From Bacteroidota bacterium (GTDB lineage: Bacteria; Bacteroidota; Bacteroidia; Chitinophagales; Saprospiraceae), in the NCBI GenBank assembly GCA_018222965.1, contig JAAEZH010000011.1, forward strand, positions 65,399 through 129,398: a DNA stretch of 64,000 nt. Reading direction: 5' to 3'. Below, one piece after another: positions 54,107 through 62,879 of the stretch. Each line of letters opens with the position of its first letter. Within the stretch, counting starts at the first letter, position 1. The position numbers and the translations under genes are program-made. The notes below the pieces were generated by a model. That model saw nothing but the letters and a program-made list of their open reading frames with translations. It ran no database searches and had not been told where the DNA came from.

Positions 54107-54892
54107 ATGCAAGTCAGCCAGCTAGTGGTTTATCCCATCAAAGGGATGGCCGGAATTTCTCTGGAAGAAGCAAGATTGAGCGATACCGGAATTAAATGGG
54201 ATCGCCATTTTATGTTGACCGATGAAGCCGGTATATTTCTATCTCAACGATCCGAACCTATCCTGTCTCAGTTTAAAACATCCTTTATCGAAGACGGAAT
54301 TGGGGTAGAACTGGATGGACACGTCATGGTGTTTGATCCTAAAACGGCCTTTGAAGGCGGAAAGGAAGAAAACTCCCGCTTGTTTGATAATTACCTAAAA
54401 ACCCAACAGGCAGATGCCGATATTAATCAGTGGTTTTCGGATGCGCTGGGTAAAAAGGTGACTTTGGTAAGACCTGCCCAAGCGCGATTTGTAAACAATC
54501 ATCCGGACTCGCGCATCCATTTTCCGGATTCCAGTCAGATTTTATTGCTGGGACAGGCATCTCTGGATCTGCTCAATACCAAGCTGGATACAAGTTTGAA
54601 TATTGACCGCTTTCGAGCGAATATCATATTTACAGGAGGGGAGCCTCATCAGGAGGATGGTTTTCGGCAAATGCGTATAGGCGATACCTCCTTCGATTAC
54701 GTTAAAGCCTGCGGCAGATGTAAAGTGACCACTATCGACCAACAAACCGGTGAAAAAGGCATGGAGCCTTTAAATACCCTGAATACATACCGAAAATCGG
54801 GCAAGAGTATACTATTCGGGGTCTATCTCAAATGGACCGGAGGCGGGGATAAACTGCAGGTGGGAGACAGCTTGCGTTTGGAAAATTCATAA
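54107..54892 (+). CDS. MOSC-domain protein (YcbX-like)
   Basis: A 261-aa molybdenum-cofactor sulfurase C-terminal-like protein with the MOSC N-terminal beta-barrel (QLVVYPIKGMAGISLEEA, WDRHFMLTDEAG) and the MOSC domain (RFRANIIFTGGEPHQEDG). The Cys-containing loop is VKACGRCKVTTIDQQTGEKG, where the Cys is the usual molybdenum ligand. Relatives bind a molybdopterin cofactor and reduce N-hydroxylated compounds with an electron donor. It lacks the 2Fe-2S domain of E. coli YcbX (about 370 aa). It follows the hydrolase gene by 49 bases on the same strand. Confidence 0.9.
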   Translation: MQVSQLVVYPIKGMAGISLEEARLSDTGIKWDRHFMLTDEAGIFLSQRSEPILSQFKTSFIEDGIGVELDGHVMVFDPKTAFEGGKEENSRLFDNYLKTQQADADINQWFSDALGKKVTLVRPAQARFVNNHPDSRIHFPDSSQILLLGQASLDLLNTKLDTSLNIDRFRANIIFTGGEPHQEDGFRQMRIGDTSFDYVKACGRCKVTTIDQQTGEKGMEPLNTLNTYRKSGKSILFGVYLKWTGGGDKLQVGDSLRLENS

Positions 54893-55071
54893 AAAATAGT
54901 TTCTATAGGAACTATTCGCGCCCCAATACGTTATTGTGGGTAGTACACTAATTTATTGTCTGATCATCTCTCCAATTGATAAAATTAAGATAGTGCTGTA
55001 TCAGCGGGTTAAATTGGAAACAGTTTAACCGGAGAGGCTATTTGATCAGACCTAAACAAGAACCTTTATTA

Positions 55072-55272
55072 ATGAGTAATTCGAAAGATTTTGACGCTGA
55101 CTTTTGCGATTCTATGCCCAATGAAACCGGCCTTCCGGCAGATAACGATCGGTCGTCGGATATCCGGAAGGAACACAACCGCTGGAAAAAGGAAGTAAAA
55201 GCGCGCAAAAAAGATGAGAAAACAGAGAAGCAGTCTTATTGGCAACAACAAAGCTCGACTGTATATCTATAG
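55072..55272 (+). CDS. small charged protein
   Basis: A 66-aa soluble protein. I use ATG 55072 (MSNSKDFDADFC); ten codons upstream are an unlikely extension. The chain is highly charged, acidic at the start and basic in the helical centre (HNRWKKEVKARKKDEKTEKQ), with no cysteine cluster. No family recognised. A very good terminator follows, which supports a real gene. Confidence 0.6.
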   Translation: MSNSKDFDADFCDSMPNETGLPADNDRSSDIRKEHNRWKKEVKARKKDEKTEKQSYWQQQSSTVYL

Positions 55273-55290
55273 GCCAATTTTTTTAGCCTA

Positions 55291-55328
55291 AAAGGCGGCT
55301 GTTCTTCGGAGCAGCCGCCTTTTTTTTT
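55291..55328 (+). terminator. rho-independent terminator
   Basis: AAAGGCGGCTG and CAGCCGCCTTT form a perfect stem around TTCTTCGGAG, followed by nine further T. It ends the small charged-protein gene and may act on the converging VIT gene. Confidence 0.9.
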
Positions 55329-55354
55329 GATGAGCTACTTTAGCCGCTTAAATC

Positions 55355-56071
55355 CTATCCAACATTCACATTAAATAAATACCCGACAAGCGCTGTTAAG
55401 CCCATGGCTACTGTTCCCCAAAAGGTGATTCGCAGTACGGCTTTTCCGATGCTGGACCCCCCTGTTTTTGCAGCTAAGGCTCCCAGGATAATAAGAAACA
55501 AAAGCGCAAAGCCATAAAGGGAATATTCCAGAGACTTTAGAGGGAGGAATAATGTTACCAGGAAAGGGAGCAATCCCCCGATGGTAAATGCTGCTCCGGA
55601 AGCAAGTGCTGCCTGCAGGGGTTTTGCCTGACTAATTTCGTTGATGCCCAGTTCATCTCGAATGTGGGCTCCAAGCGCATCATGTTCTGATAATTCCCTG
55701 GCAACAATAAGCGCGGTTTCTTTCTTCAGGCCGCGGTTTTCATAAATTTCAGCCAATCGCTGCAATTCAACTTCAGGCATTTCTTCCAGTTCCAGTTTTT
55801 CTCTTTCGATATCGGCCTTTTCTACATCTGTCTGTGAACTGACGGATACGTACTCACCGGCAGCCATGGAAAGTGCTCCGGCTACCAATCCGGCCAGGGT
55901 CGCCAGAATAACCGGTTCCCGAAAGTCACTGGCTGCGGCAACACCAATAGCAATACTTGCCGTGGATAAAATGCCATCATTGGCGCCCAGAACGGCCGCT
56001 CTCAACCAATTGCTGCGATGTATGTAGTGATTGTCTAAATAATCATCAAGCCCTTTTTGGTATTCCGCCAT
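55355..56071 (-). CDS. VIT1/CCC1-family iron/manganese transporter
   Basis: A 238-aa membrane protein. The hallmark opening WLRAAVLGANDGILSTASIAIGVAAA and the paired GLVAGALSMAAGEYVSVSSQTD are classic for CCC1/VIT. A central cytoplasmic segment rich in Glu (KADIEREKLELEEMPEVELQRLAEI) supplies metal-binding carboxylates. About five membrane helices are visible. It probably moves Fe or Mn out of the cytoplasm. Single gene, followed by a separate unknown gene upstream in the minus direction. Confidence 0.93.
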   Translation of the reverse strand: MAEYQKGLDDYLDNHYIHRSNWLRAAVLGANDGILSTASIAIGVAAASDFREPVILATLAGLVAGALSMAAGEYVSVSSQTDVEKADIEREKLELEEMPEVELQRLAEIYENRGLKKETALIVARELSEHDALGAHIRDELGINEISQAKPLQAALASGAAFTIGGLLPFLVTLFLPLKSLEYSLYGFALLFLIILGALAAKTGGSSIGKAVLRITFWGTVAMGLTALVGYLFNVNVG

Positions 56072-56122
56072 ATTTTGAAATTCGTAAGTTTAAACCCTAA
56101 AAGCCCGGCAAGCAGGTATTGC

Positions 56123-56752
56123 CTAATTCACCTTTACGGGAATATAAAATCCATTGATCGATTTGTCGAAAGCATAGGTTCCTTTTTGAAATTGCACCAC
56201 GCCATTGCTCACAAATTGTTTGGAAATATGGCCGGGAACAGTAATTGGACGCGGCACCTCCAGCATCTGCAACATCGGCATATCCGGTCCGTCGTAAGAC
56301 ATACGCATATAGGTTTTTCCGTCGGTCCCTTCGGTAAGGGTATGCTTAAAGGTGTAATTGGAAACGGATTTCCCCTTATTGTCTCTCATGAAATGGCCAA
56401 AGTCTTTCCCGCCGGGTTTGGGGCGGTCTGACTGGCTAAGGTATTCCTGAGGAGATTTACCTCCCGAGAAGCCGCTATTGCCTTTGATCCCATTGACAAC
56501 CAGTCCGGCACGGCCGCTTTTCCAGGCATTCGCCATTTTAAATTGGATGTACATTCCCTTTCCATTCACCTTCTGGTTGAGGGCAAATTCCAATCCGTCG
56601 TTATTCATGGATTCGATGTGGAAAGTATGTTTGATCTCCGGACTAATTTCTGCACAGATCTCCGGAATTGGAGGAAGTGGTTTACGTACAAACCCCATCC
56701 AAATCAGATTTCCGGCGATAATCAGTATTATAAAGAGAAGCCACTTTTTCAT
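56123..56752 (-). CDS. membrane-anchored protein of unknown function
   Basis: A 209-aa protein with one N-terminal helix (MKKWLLFIILIIAGNLIWMGF) and no clear cleavage site, so an anchored envelope protein is likely. The rest is soluble and beta-rich (YIQFKMANAWKSGRAGLVVNGIKGNSG, YMRMSYDGPDMPMLQMLEVPRPI), ending GFYIPVKVN. I do not recognise the family. It is divergent from the condensation-domain gene, 53 bases apart. Confidence 0.7.
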   Translation of the reverse strand: MKKWLLFIILIIAGNLIWMGFVRKPLPPIPEICAEISPEIKHTFHIESMNNDGLEFALNQKVNGKGMYIQFKMANAWKSGRAGLVVNGIKGNSGFSGGKSPQEYLSQSDRPKPGGKDFGHFMRDNKGKSVSNYTFKHTLTEGTDGKTYMRMSYDGPDMPMLQMLEVPRPITVPGHISKQFVSNGVVQFQKGTYAFDKSINGFYIPVKVN

Positions 56753-56805
56753 AGTAATCGATTTGCTTTAAAATATACGAAAAACTTACCACCTTCACCG
56801 TATTA

Positions 56806-58077
56806 ATGAAAGATTCCTCCACATACATTCGTGCCCTGCAACCCATAGAAGAGGCTTTTACTTTATCCAATGATAAAACGGCTCTTTGTGTGGTTTGTGT
56901 ATTGCACCTCTCTCATATGCCGGATGTAAATCACTGGCGTCAGGCACTCCACAAGCTTCAAGATCGGCATTTGTTGCTGCAAGCCGAAATTGTAAAGGAT
57001 GCAAAAGGCTACTTTTTCCAACTTGCCAAAAATGCCCCAAAAATATCCCTGCGTGAATGTCTGCGTACGGAGCCCAATCAGTGGAAATCGGAAGCCGAAA
57101 AGGAAGTCAATACACCCGTGGATCGAAAGGGCCCGCTCATGCGTTGCGTTTTACTTCGGGAGGAAGATGGTTCGAAAGGAGAAATGATTGTAAGCTTCCA
57201 TCATGCCATAATGGACAGTGCCTCTGCCAGGCTGCTGTTGCATGAGATGTTGAGCCTTTCAGGCGGTCTGGAGCTTCCTGTATTGCCGGCCATTTCGGAG
57301 GTCCATACTGTTCAGCAACCGGCTTTCGCCGAAAGTATGTTTAGATTCGCCGCAAGGCAGATCAAACAAGAGTTTCAATTTAGACGGAAGGGAATCGGGG
57401 CAGGGATACCTAAAGATTCTGAAAACGGACTGGTCGGTCTTCGACTAAATGCTGCCGACTCCAGAGGGTTGAAAGTGAAAGCTGGAAGAGCGGGTATTGG
57501 CTTAAACAGCCTTTTGCTGGCCGCCATAAGTCTGGCTGTTTTACGGGTGCAGCATCCCGAAAAGAACAATGGGGTTTCTCGCCTCATCAGTTTTGCCAAT
57601 CTCCGGAAGCAGGAACAAGGCATAGTGCCTGAAAGTGTTCTGGGATGTTATATTTCCATGGTGCGCCATCAATTGGAACTGCATCCGGAAATGTCTCTGC
57701 AAGAACTGGCGGCTGTTCTTAAAAAGGCGATGTACCGCTCCGGCAGACGGGGAGAAGTACATCGTATGTCGAAGCTGAGTAAGATGCTGGTAAGCCTCGT
57801 TTTTAAGCTGAAAAACCAGCGTCTTGGAATGGCCGCCATTAGCTTTATGGGTGTGCTAAATCTGGATAGGAAATATGGCGAAGTCAGCTTAAAAGATGTC
57901 AGCACCTTTATTACCAATAATCGCTTTGGACCGGAGTTTTCTGCTTTTGGAAAAATCCTGTTTGGGAGTATTGGCTTGGACTTTACCTATCTCAAATCAG
58001 AAACAACGGCTCCCGAGGCACACGCCATGGTCTTGGAAGTAGAGCAGATGCTTCGCGAATTTGCTAATTCGCAATAA
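56806..58077 (+). CDS. condensation-fold acyltransferase (PapA5-like)
   Basis: A 423-aa soluble protein of the condensation/CoA-dependent acyltransferase superfamily. The catalytic HHxxxD motif is intact (His132, His133 and Asp137 in SFHHAIMDSASA). A DFGWG-type motif is not seen; the corresponding region reads LDFTYLKSE. The type is close to PapA5 and alcohol O-acyltransferases, which move an acyl chain to an alcohol or amine. It stands alone, not in a peptide synthetase. The product is unknown; it might esterify an envelope lipid. Codons for PAFAES carry a copy of the iterated palindrome. Its last 14 bases overlap the converging serine hydrolase gene. Confidence 0.8.
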   Translation: MKDSSTYIRALQPIEEAFTLSNDKTALCVVCVLHLSHMPDVNHWRQALHKLQDRHLLLQAEIVKDAKGYFFQLAKNAPKISLRECLRTEPNQWKSEAEKEVNTPVDRKGPLMRCVLLREEDGSKGEMIVSFHHAIMDSASARLLLHEMLSLSGGLELPVLPAISEVHTVQQPAFAESMFRFAARQIKQEFQFRRKGIGAGIPKDSENGLVGLRLNAADSRGLKVKAGRAGIGLNSLLLAAISLAVLRVQHPEKNNGVSRLISFANLRKQEQGIVPESVLGCYISMVRHQLELHPEMSLQELAAVLKKAMYRSGRRGEVHRMSKLSKMLVSLVFKLKNQRLGMAAISFMGVLNLDRKYGEVSLKDVSTFITNNRFGPEFSAFGKILFGSIGLDFTYLKSETTAPEAHAMVLEVEQMLREFANSQ

Positions 58078-59038
58078 CGATTCCTTTCAATTGCTCCAGA
58101 AATACAGGGCCCATCCACCGCATATTATCCCCCGGATTTGTGTTGCTGCAAGACTGCTGGCGGATGAAGACGAGGTCCAAATCCGGGAAGACGATGGTCA
58201 TTTGACCGAAATCGCCCATAGCGGCAAAGTTGTTATTTGCCGTATCCAGCCACCACAAGAAGCCATAATAAGCATTGGCCGGGCCCGGGCTGGTACAACT
58301 TTCAATCCAGGATTCTGACAGATAGGCCTTCCCGTTTACTTTTCCTTTTTGCGACATCATCAGCCCTACTTTGGAAACATCCTCAACAGTAGTTTGGCAG
58401 CCGCCAAAAAGAATATCATTGCCGGCCGGATCTTTGAAAAGACTTGTGGAATCCATACCTAATGGCTGGAAAACTTCCTGCTCCATATATTCGCCGGAAG
58501 GCATATTTGAGGCCCTTTCAATGAGAATGCTCACCAGTTGAACGGTCTCATTGGAGTAGGACCATTTGGTGCCTGGCTCCAGTTCGGGTGTGAGGCCCAG
58601 CACAAAAGCATTCATATCTTTTTGTGCCAGTACAGACTCAGAAGCCTTTTTTTTGCCAATACCTGCTGTCATGGAAAGCAGATGTTTGATTTTCACTTCT
58701 TTCTCGCAGCCCCCTTTCCAATCGGGGATGTAGTCGCAGACAGGATCTTCCACGCTGGTGATTTTGCCAGACTCAATTAATCGTCCGACAGCCAGGGCGG
58801 CCCAGGATTTTACCATAGAGGCAGTGTTCATGTAGATGGAATCACAATCTGGATTGTGCCATTCGGCGACTTGGATTCCCTGGTGGAAAATGAGGACTTT
58901 ATCTGCTTTGGTTTCAGCGCAGCTAAGTAAAAAGGAGTCCAGTTTTACCGGATCTATGGTTTGATTTTGAGCCGGTGAATAAAGGGGGAGTAAAAAAATC
59001 AAAAGGAGGCTCAACAAGTTGGCGTAATGGTAGTTCAT
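58064..59038 (-). CDS. serine hydrolase, beta-lactamase/class C family
   Basis: I use the ATG of MNYHYANLLS, which opens a signal peptide ending SPAQ; the frame extends six codons upstream without benefit. The 324-aa product has a class C beta-lactamase-like catalytic pattern: Ser74-Met-Val-Lys77 and Tyr161-Ser-Asn163, with a later Trp-rich YGFLWW segment. Members include peptidases, esterases and penicillin-binding-like enzymes. It is exported and probably periplasmic. Substrate unknown; antibiotic resistance is not implied by this motif set. Confidence 0.88.
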   Translation of the reverse strand: MNYHYANLLSLLLIFLLPLYSPAQNQTIDPVKLDSFLLSCAETKADKVLIFHQGIQVAEWHNPDCDSIYMNTASMVKSWAALAVGRLIESGKITSVEDPVCDYIPDWKGGCEKEVKIKHLLSMTAGIGKKKASESVLAQKDMNAFVLGLTPELEPGTKWSYSNETVQLVSILIERASNMPSGEYMEQEVFQPLGMDSTSLFKDPAGNDILFGGCQTTVEDVSKVGLMMSQKGKVNGKAYLSESWIESCTSPGPANAYYGFLWWLDTANNNFAAMGDFGQMTIVFPDLDLVFIRQQSCSNTNPGDNMRWMGPVFLEQLKGIVIAN

Positions 59039-59099
59039 CGATGGTGTTTTACCCATTAGATGAGCGCTATTCCGGCTTTGGTGTATGGATCTAAAAGGA

Positions 59100-60212
59100 T
59101 TACTTGAATTCCCGGATCATTTCCCATTGTTCATCGGTGATGGAATTGAAGTCATAAACAGAAATGCCGGAGGCTCCATGCTGGCGGGCAATTTCCCAGG
59201 CTTTGCTTAAAGGGATGGTGTCGTTGAGGTGATCGGGCACAAAAAAGCCGGCATATACTTCAGCATCACGGTCATCCATGGCCGATTTGCTTTCGCGGAC
59301 GCAGGCAGCGATCCATTCTTCATCAGTACCTCCATAGAAGCCGTAGTAAACCATCGGAAACACAAAATCGAGGTTCCAGTTTGCCCAGTCTTGTTTGCAA
59401 ATGCGTCGGGCAACTGTAGGGGAGGGGAAGGGAGAAGCAGAAATCTCTTTGCCATGCATTTGGGCGATTACCGCCAGTTTATTTACAATTTCATTGACTT
59501 GCTCATACCGGAAAGTGACCCATTTCCAGTCAAAGGCGGGTTCGACTTGATCTCTGGGATCGTAGCCATATTCTTTCATAAACTTTTCGATCATATAGGG
59601 ATGATAGCCGTAATCCCATTCGGGGTATTCCTTATCCTGCACCAATCCGTAATTGGGTTGAAGCGTTTCCGGTAAGATCACATCCACATAACGGGTATAA
59701 TCACAACTTATCCCGGCGACGCCCTCTATTTGCAGGATGCTGTCTACCTGTGCATAGATCGAATCTCGCACCCCCGGGATGGCCGGGCACAAAAACTGAT
59801 AGTAATCCACATAGGCTTTTCGGTCCCGGATGGATTCTCCGTTTCGGTTTACGCTGAGCCATTCGGGATGTTGTTTGGCTATTTTTCGATTGTTGAGAAT
59901 CCATAGCCAGGCGTGCAATTCGATCCCGTGTTTTTGGGCAATGGGCACAACTGCTTTATACCCTTCGGCGGTTGCATTGAGCAACAAGCCGGTCATGCCA
60001 TGGGCCTTCATTTTCCGAAGCATACTTTCATAATCTTTGTCTTTCGACCAGGTGTCCCAGCACCAGATGGCGGGTCGCTCGGAGGCTGATTTATTGACAG
60101 GCTTTGGTTGAAGATCAATCGTTGCATTTTCCAAAGAGGCAGGAGCCGGATCACTGCAGGAGCAGAACAGGCTGAAAACGGAAAGTACAAGCAGGCAGGT
60201 GAAAAGGCGCAT
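59100..60212 (-). CDS. lipoprotein with glycoside-hydrolase-like TIM-barrel
   Basis: I use the ATG giving MRLFTCLLVLSVFSLFCSC, a lipoprotein signal; the longer frame overlaps the upstream terminator. The 370-aa product has a TIM-barrel with motifs of the GHL10/DUF187-like group: GMTGLLLNATAEG, GIELHAWLWILN, HPEWLSVNRNGES, FLCPAIPGVRDSIYAQVDSI, GISCDYTRY and ISASPFPSPTVARR, then DFVFPMVYYGFYGG. It is therefore likely a glycan-degrading or binding enzyme on the envelope. Catalytic carboxylates cannot be fixed by eye. It fits with the xylanase and CBM9-like genes elsewhere in the window. Confidence 0.82.
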   Translation of the reverse strand: MRLFTCLLVLSVFSLFCSCSDPAPASLENATIDLQPKPVNKSASERPAIWCWDTWSKDKDYESMLRKMKAHGMTGLLLNATAEGYKAVVPIAQKHGIELHAWLWILNNRKIAKQHPEWLSVNRNGESIRDRKAYVDYYQFLCPAIPGVRDSIYAQVDSILQIEGVAGISCDYTRYVDVILPETLQPNYGLVQDKEYPEWDYGYHPYMIEKFMKEYGYDPRDQVEPAFDWKWVTFRYEQVNEIVNKLAVIAQMHGKEISASPFPSPTVARRICKQDWANWNLDFVFPMVYYGFYGGTDEEWIAACVRESKSAMDDRDAEVYAGFFVPDHLNDTIPLSKAWEIARQHGASGISVYDFNSITDEQWEMIREFK

Positions 60213-60242
60213 ATGTTTAGCTAAATTATTCCGTAAAATAAG

Positions 60243-60274
60243 AAACCCCGGAAACAATACAGCTTCCGGGGTTT
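60243..60274 (-). terminator. terminator followed by iterated palindrome
   Basis: AAACCCCGGAA and TTCCGGGGTTT pair perfectly around ACAATACAGC. It terminates the SprB-repeat gene transcript (minus strand). The copy of the iterated motif at 60278-60293 sits between that gene's stop and the stem. Confidence 0.85.
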
Positions 60275-60300
60275 AATGCCTTTCGGCGAATGGGGATCAA

Positions 60301-61641
60301 TTATTTAACCAACAGAATGCGTTCTGTAAGTTGTTGATCGTCCATAATGATTTGCAGGAAGTATACACCACCTGCTTTTTCGGTCAGGTCAATTTCGTAA
60401 TTGGCGCTTTGTACGGATTTTGCCGCATTGTTGTAAACCACTTTACCGGTCAGGTCAAGTACCTGAACCTGCAGGTCTGTGGTTTCGCTAAATTGCAGTT
60501 GCAGACTCAGATCTCCGGCTGTTGGGTTAGGACCAAACTGGAAGAATTCCAATCCGTCTACCTTTTCAACAGAAGAAAATACGATGTCCACACTTCCTTC
60601 AGCTGTACAACCATTCGCATCTGTAACAATAACGGTGTAAGTGCCTGTAGTAAGATCAGTAGCCGTTTCAGTGGTTTGTCCATCAGACCATTCGTAAGTC
60701 AATGGAGCAGTACCGCCACTGGCAGTAACCGTTGCCGAGCCGTCGCCATTGTCTACCACATCATCAACAGCTGGTACATCGTTTGCGAAAACCACGTTGA
60801 TGGAGTCTTCGGAAATACTACAAATAGTGTTGAACGCATCAGCTGAATTTTCATAAGTGGCTGCGCGGATAGACCATGTACCTGAAAGTAGCGGGAAACT
60901 ATTGGTGCTAAGCACACCGTTGAGGTCGCTGTTGTATTCTTCCATGGCTGTTGTGCCACTCAGGATAAATTGACCTTCAAGTGCTCCGGTACCATCAGCA
61001 CCCGGATTAAACAACCAGCCAAATCCGCCGGTCCCAGGAATTTCTTCCGTACCATCGGTAGAGAGGACAACGGTGGCGTCTGTACCACACAGGGTTTCTG
61101 CACCGGTAGTTGTCATCACACCAGAATCACATACCAGCGGCTCACAAGGAGCACCAGAGTTACAGGTAAGTGCCGGGAAACCATTGGAGGTTGCGGTGTT
61201 GTCGCCACCGCCACAGGCACCTGCTTCATTGATAACAATGAGATAGGTTCCATCTTCAGTGGCTGTCCAGGTGATGCTACAACCATCGCCGTCGCCTGCT
61301 CCAAAAGCATCAACAGCGCCACTAGGGGCAATGATGGTAAATTCGGCTACCCAGGCTGTACCACCGGTTCCGTTACACATACTAAAGGTGTAAGAACCGC
61401 CGGCAATAAAATTGGATACGGAATAAGCTTCGGCTGCAAATACTTCAAAGCCAGTGATTTCATTGAAAGCACAACCGCTGCCATCGTCGCAGGGAGCGCC
61501 TCCAAACATACCGTCAAAGTCTGTCCAACCGGTTTCCGGACTTGGGTTCAACCAGTCTTCACATTGTGCGTTTAGGTCTTGGGACGTACCAAAAAACAAG
61601 CCTGCTGCCAACAGCAGGAAACTAAAGTTAAATTTCTTCAT
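60301..61641 (-). CDS. T9SS type-A secreted protein with SprB-like repeat
   Basis: A 446-aa exported protein with a signal peptide ending LNAQ. The N-terminal domain (about 25-165) is Cys-rich and beta-rich (CEDWLNPSPETGWTDFDG, CNGTGGTAWVAEF). It is followed by an unassigned domain and one SprB/PKD-like repeat (SGGTAPLTYEWSDGQTTETATDLTTGTYTVIVTDANGC, about 310-350). A type-A sorting domain closes it (FQFGPNPTAGDLSLQ ... ERILLVK). Likely surface-exposed. No catalytic motif. GC content and Thr/Gly richness are higher than in its neighbours. Confidence 0.88.
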   Translation of the reverse strand: MKKFNFSFLLLAAGLFFGTSQDLNAQCEDWLNPSPETGWTDFDGMFGGAPCDDGSGCAFNEITGFEVFAAEAYSVSNFIAGGSYTFSMCNGTGGTAWVAEFTIIAPSGAVDAFGAGDGDGCSITWTATEDGTYLIVINEAGACGGGDNTATSNGFPALTCNSGAPCEPLVCDSGVMTTTGAETLCGTDATVVLSTDGTEEIPGTGGFGWLFNPGADGTGALEGQFILSGTTAMEEYNSDLNGVLSTNSFPLLSGTWSIRAATYENSADAFNTICSISEDSINVVFANDVPAVDDVVDNGDGSATVTASGGTAPLTYEWSDGQTTETATDLTTGTYTVIVTDANGCTAEGSVDIVFSSVEKVDGLEFFQFGPNPTAGDLSLQLQFSETTDLQVQVLDLTGKVVYNNAAKSVQSANYEIDLTEKAGGVYFLQIIMDDQQLTERILLVK

Positions 61642-61745
61642 TCGGATAATTTCTTTGAATTTATGAAAACCGAAAACTAAGGTTTATCTCAAGCAATAAA
61701 AAATATCAGGATTATCCTTCCGCAAGCTTGTTTACATAAACGGGA

Positions 61746-62831
61746 TTAGTGGAGTAGTTTTAACAGGCCGGTTTCATCAATTTGATAGATGCCTTTTCTG
61801 CCGCTTCCGCGAATGATGAATTTATCGGAGATCATTTCCATTTGCAGGTCGCTGAGAAAACGCATCTTATTGAATTCGGAAATATCCAGATTCGGCCATT
61901 CGGCGAAAGCCCCAAACTGCTTTTTGTGTGCTTTCTGCGCCAGATAAATTTCATACAGGGCCATCTTAAGGTTAAAGTCAGTATCAATCCGAAAGGGAAG
62001 CGTTTTGGAGCCGACTTTAATCGCTTCAAACTGGACATAGCCCCAGGTTTCCGGGCGGTGCATATTGATTACCCATTGTGGGGTCCAGGTCCAGTTGTAT
62101 TCGGGCAAGGGGTTGCCCATTTCGTCTTTTTTCTTTTGATATTTACCATCAACTAATTCCAGATCATAGTGCACGCGGGAATAGGAAATGCGCCATTGTT
62201 CGCCGGATTTTGGCGGACCGGAATGCGCTGCGTATTCTTCCAACACCTCCCAGGGTATGGCAACCTCCACGGTCCATTTTTGATCGGTATCCGACGGATC
62301 GTTGATGGTGCCGTACAGGGCAACTCCCGATTGAATACCATTTATATCCCAATGATCAATGGCCGGTCCTCCCTCTCGATAGGGTTTGGGAAGCAGCAAA
62401 TCCCAAAGGGTATTAAAGGCATTCATTTCCAGTTCGTAATAACCGTGGGAATCGCCATCCGGATCGATGAAGATTTCAATATCATTATCGTAGAAAATGA
62501 CCGTGTCGCGTTGCTGCAGGGTAGCCCATAAATGCGGTTCTTCCATCTCCGCGGCAAAATAAAAGCAGGTACTGTCCCAAAGCATTTTTACCCGGGTGTT
62601 GAGGTAAGGAGCTGGTTTAAGACTTCCCTCGATATCTACGAAAGGCATGCTCCAGGCCGCTTTTTCCCAGCTGACCTCCGACAATTTACCATCTATGATT
62701 AAAGAATCGGTAAGCTGATAACAAACATAGGATTCCGGATGGGGAATCGGGTAGGGGAGTTGAGCGCCTGTCTGGTCCGGCAGCGCACAAATAACCAGAC
62801 AGACGATCGATAATAGCAGAGATCTTTTCAT
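61746..62831 (-). CDS. CBM9-like carbohydrate-binding protein
   Basis: A 361-aa protein with a signal peptide ending TGAQ and no T9SS or lipobox signal, so periplasmic or released. The CBM9-like domain (residues about 35-250) opens YVCYQLTDSLIIDGKLSEVSWEKAAW and continues TRVKMLWDSTCFYFAAEMEEPHLWA, FYDNDIEIFIDPDGDSHGYYELEMNA and WTVEVAIPWEVL. This is the family pattern, usually binding the reducing end of xylan or cellulose chains. The C-terminal 100 residues are helical and unassigned (KMALYEIYLAQKAHKKQFG). One copy of the iterated palindrome lies in the codons for GAFAEW. Confidence 0.88.
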   Translation of the reverse strand: MKRSLLLSIVCLVICALPDQTGAQLPYPIPHPESYVCYQLTDSLIIDGKLSEVSWEKAAWSMPFVDIEGSLKPAPYLNTRVKMLWDSTCFYFAAEMEEPHLWATLQQRDTVIFYDNDIEIFIDPDGDSHGYYELEMNAFNTLWDLLLPKPYREGGPAIDHWDINGIQSGVALYGTINDPSDTDQKWTVEVAIPWEVLEEYAAHSGPPKSGEQWRISYSRVHYDLELVDGKYQKKKDEMGNPLPEYNWTWTPQWVINMHRPETWGYVQFEAIKVGSKTLPFRIDTDFNLKMALYEIYLAQKAHKKQFGAFAEWPNLDISEFNKMRFLSDLQMEMISDKFIIRGSGRKGIYQIDETGLLKLLH

Positions 62832-62879
62832 AATAGGGCATTCGCGAAAGCTGCCACAAAATAATAAGCGAAAACCGTT

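Noticed and set aside
54893-54917. Hairpin AATAGTT / AACTATT after the MOSC gene as a terminator
   Set aside because: The stem is short and AT-rich and is followed by CGCGCCCC on the plus strand; on the minus strand there is no gene to terminate.
58064-59038. Antibiotic-resistance beta-lactamase
   Set aside because: The motif set SxxK and YSN is shared by esterases and peptidases of the same superfamily; nothing indicates resistance.
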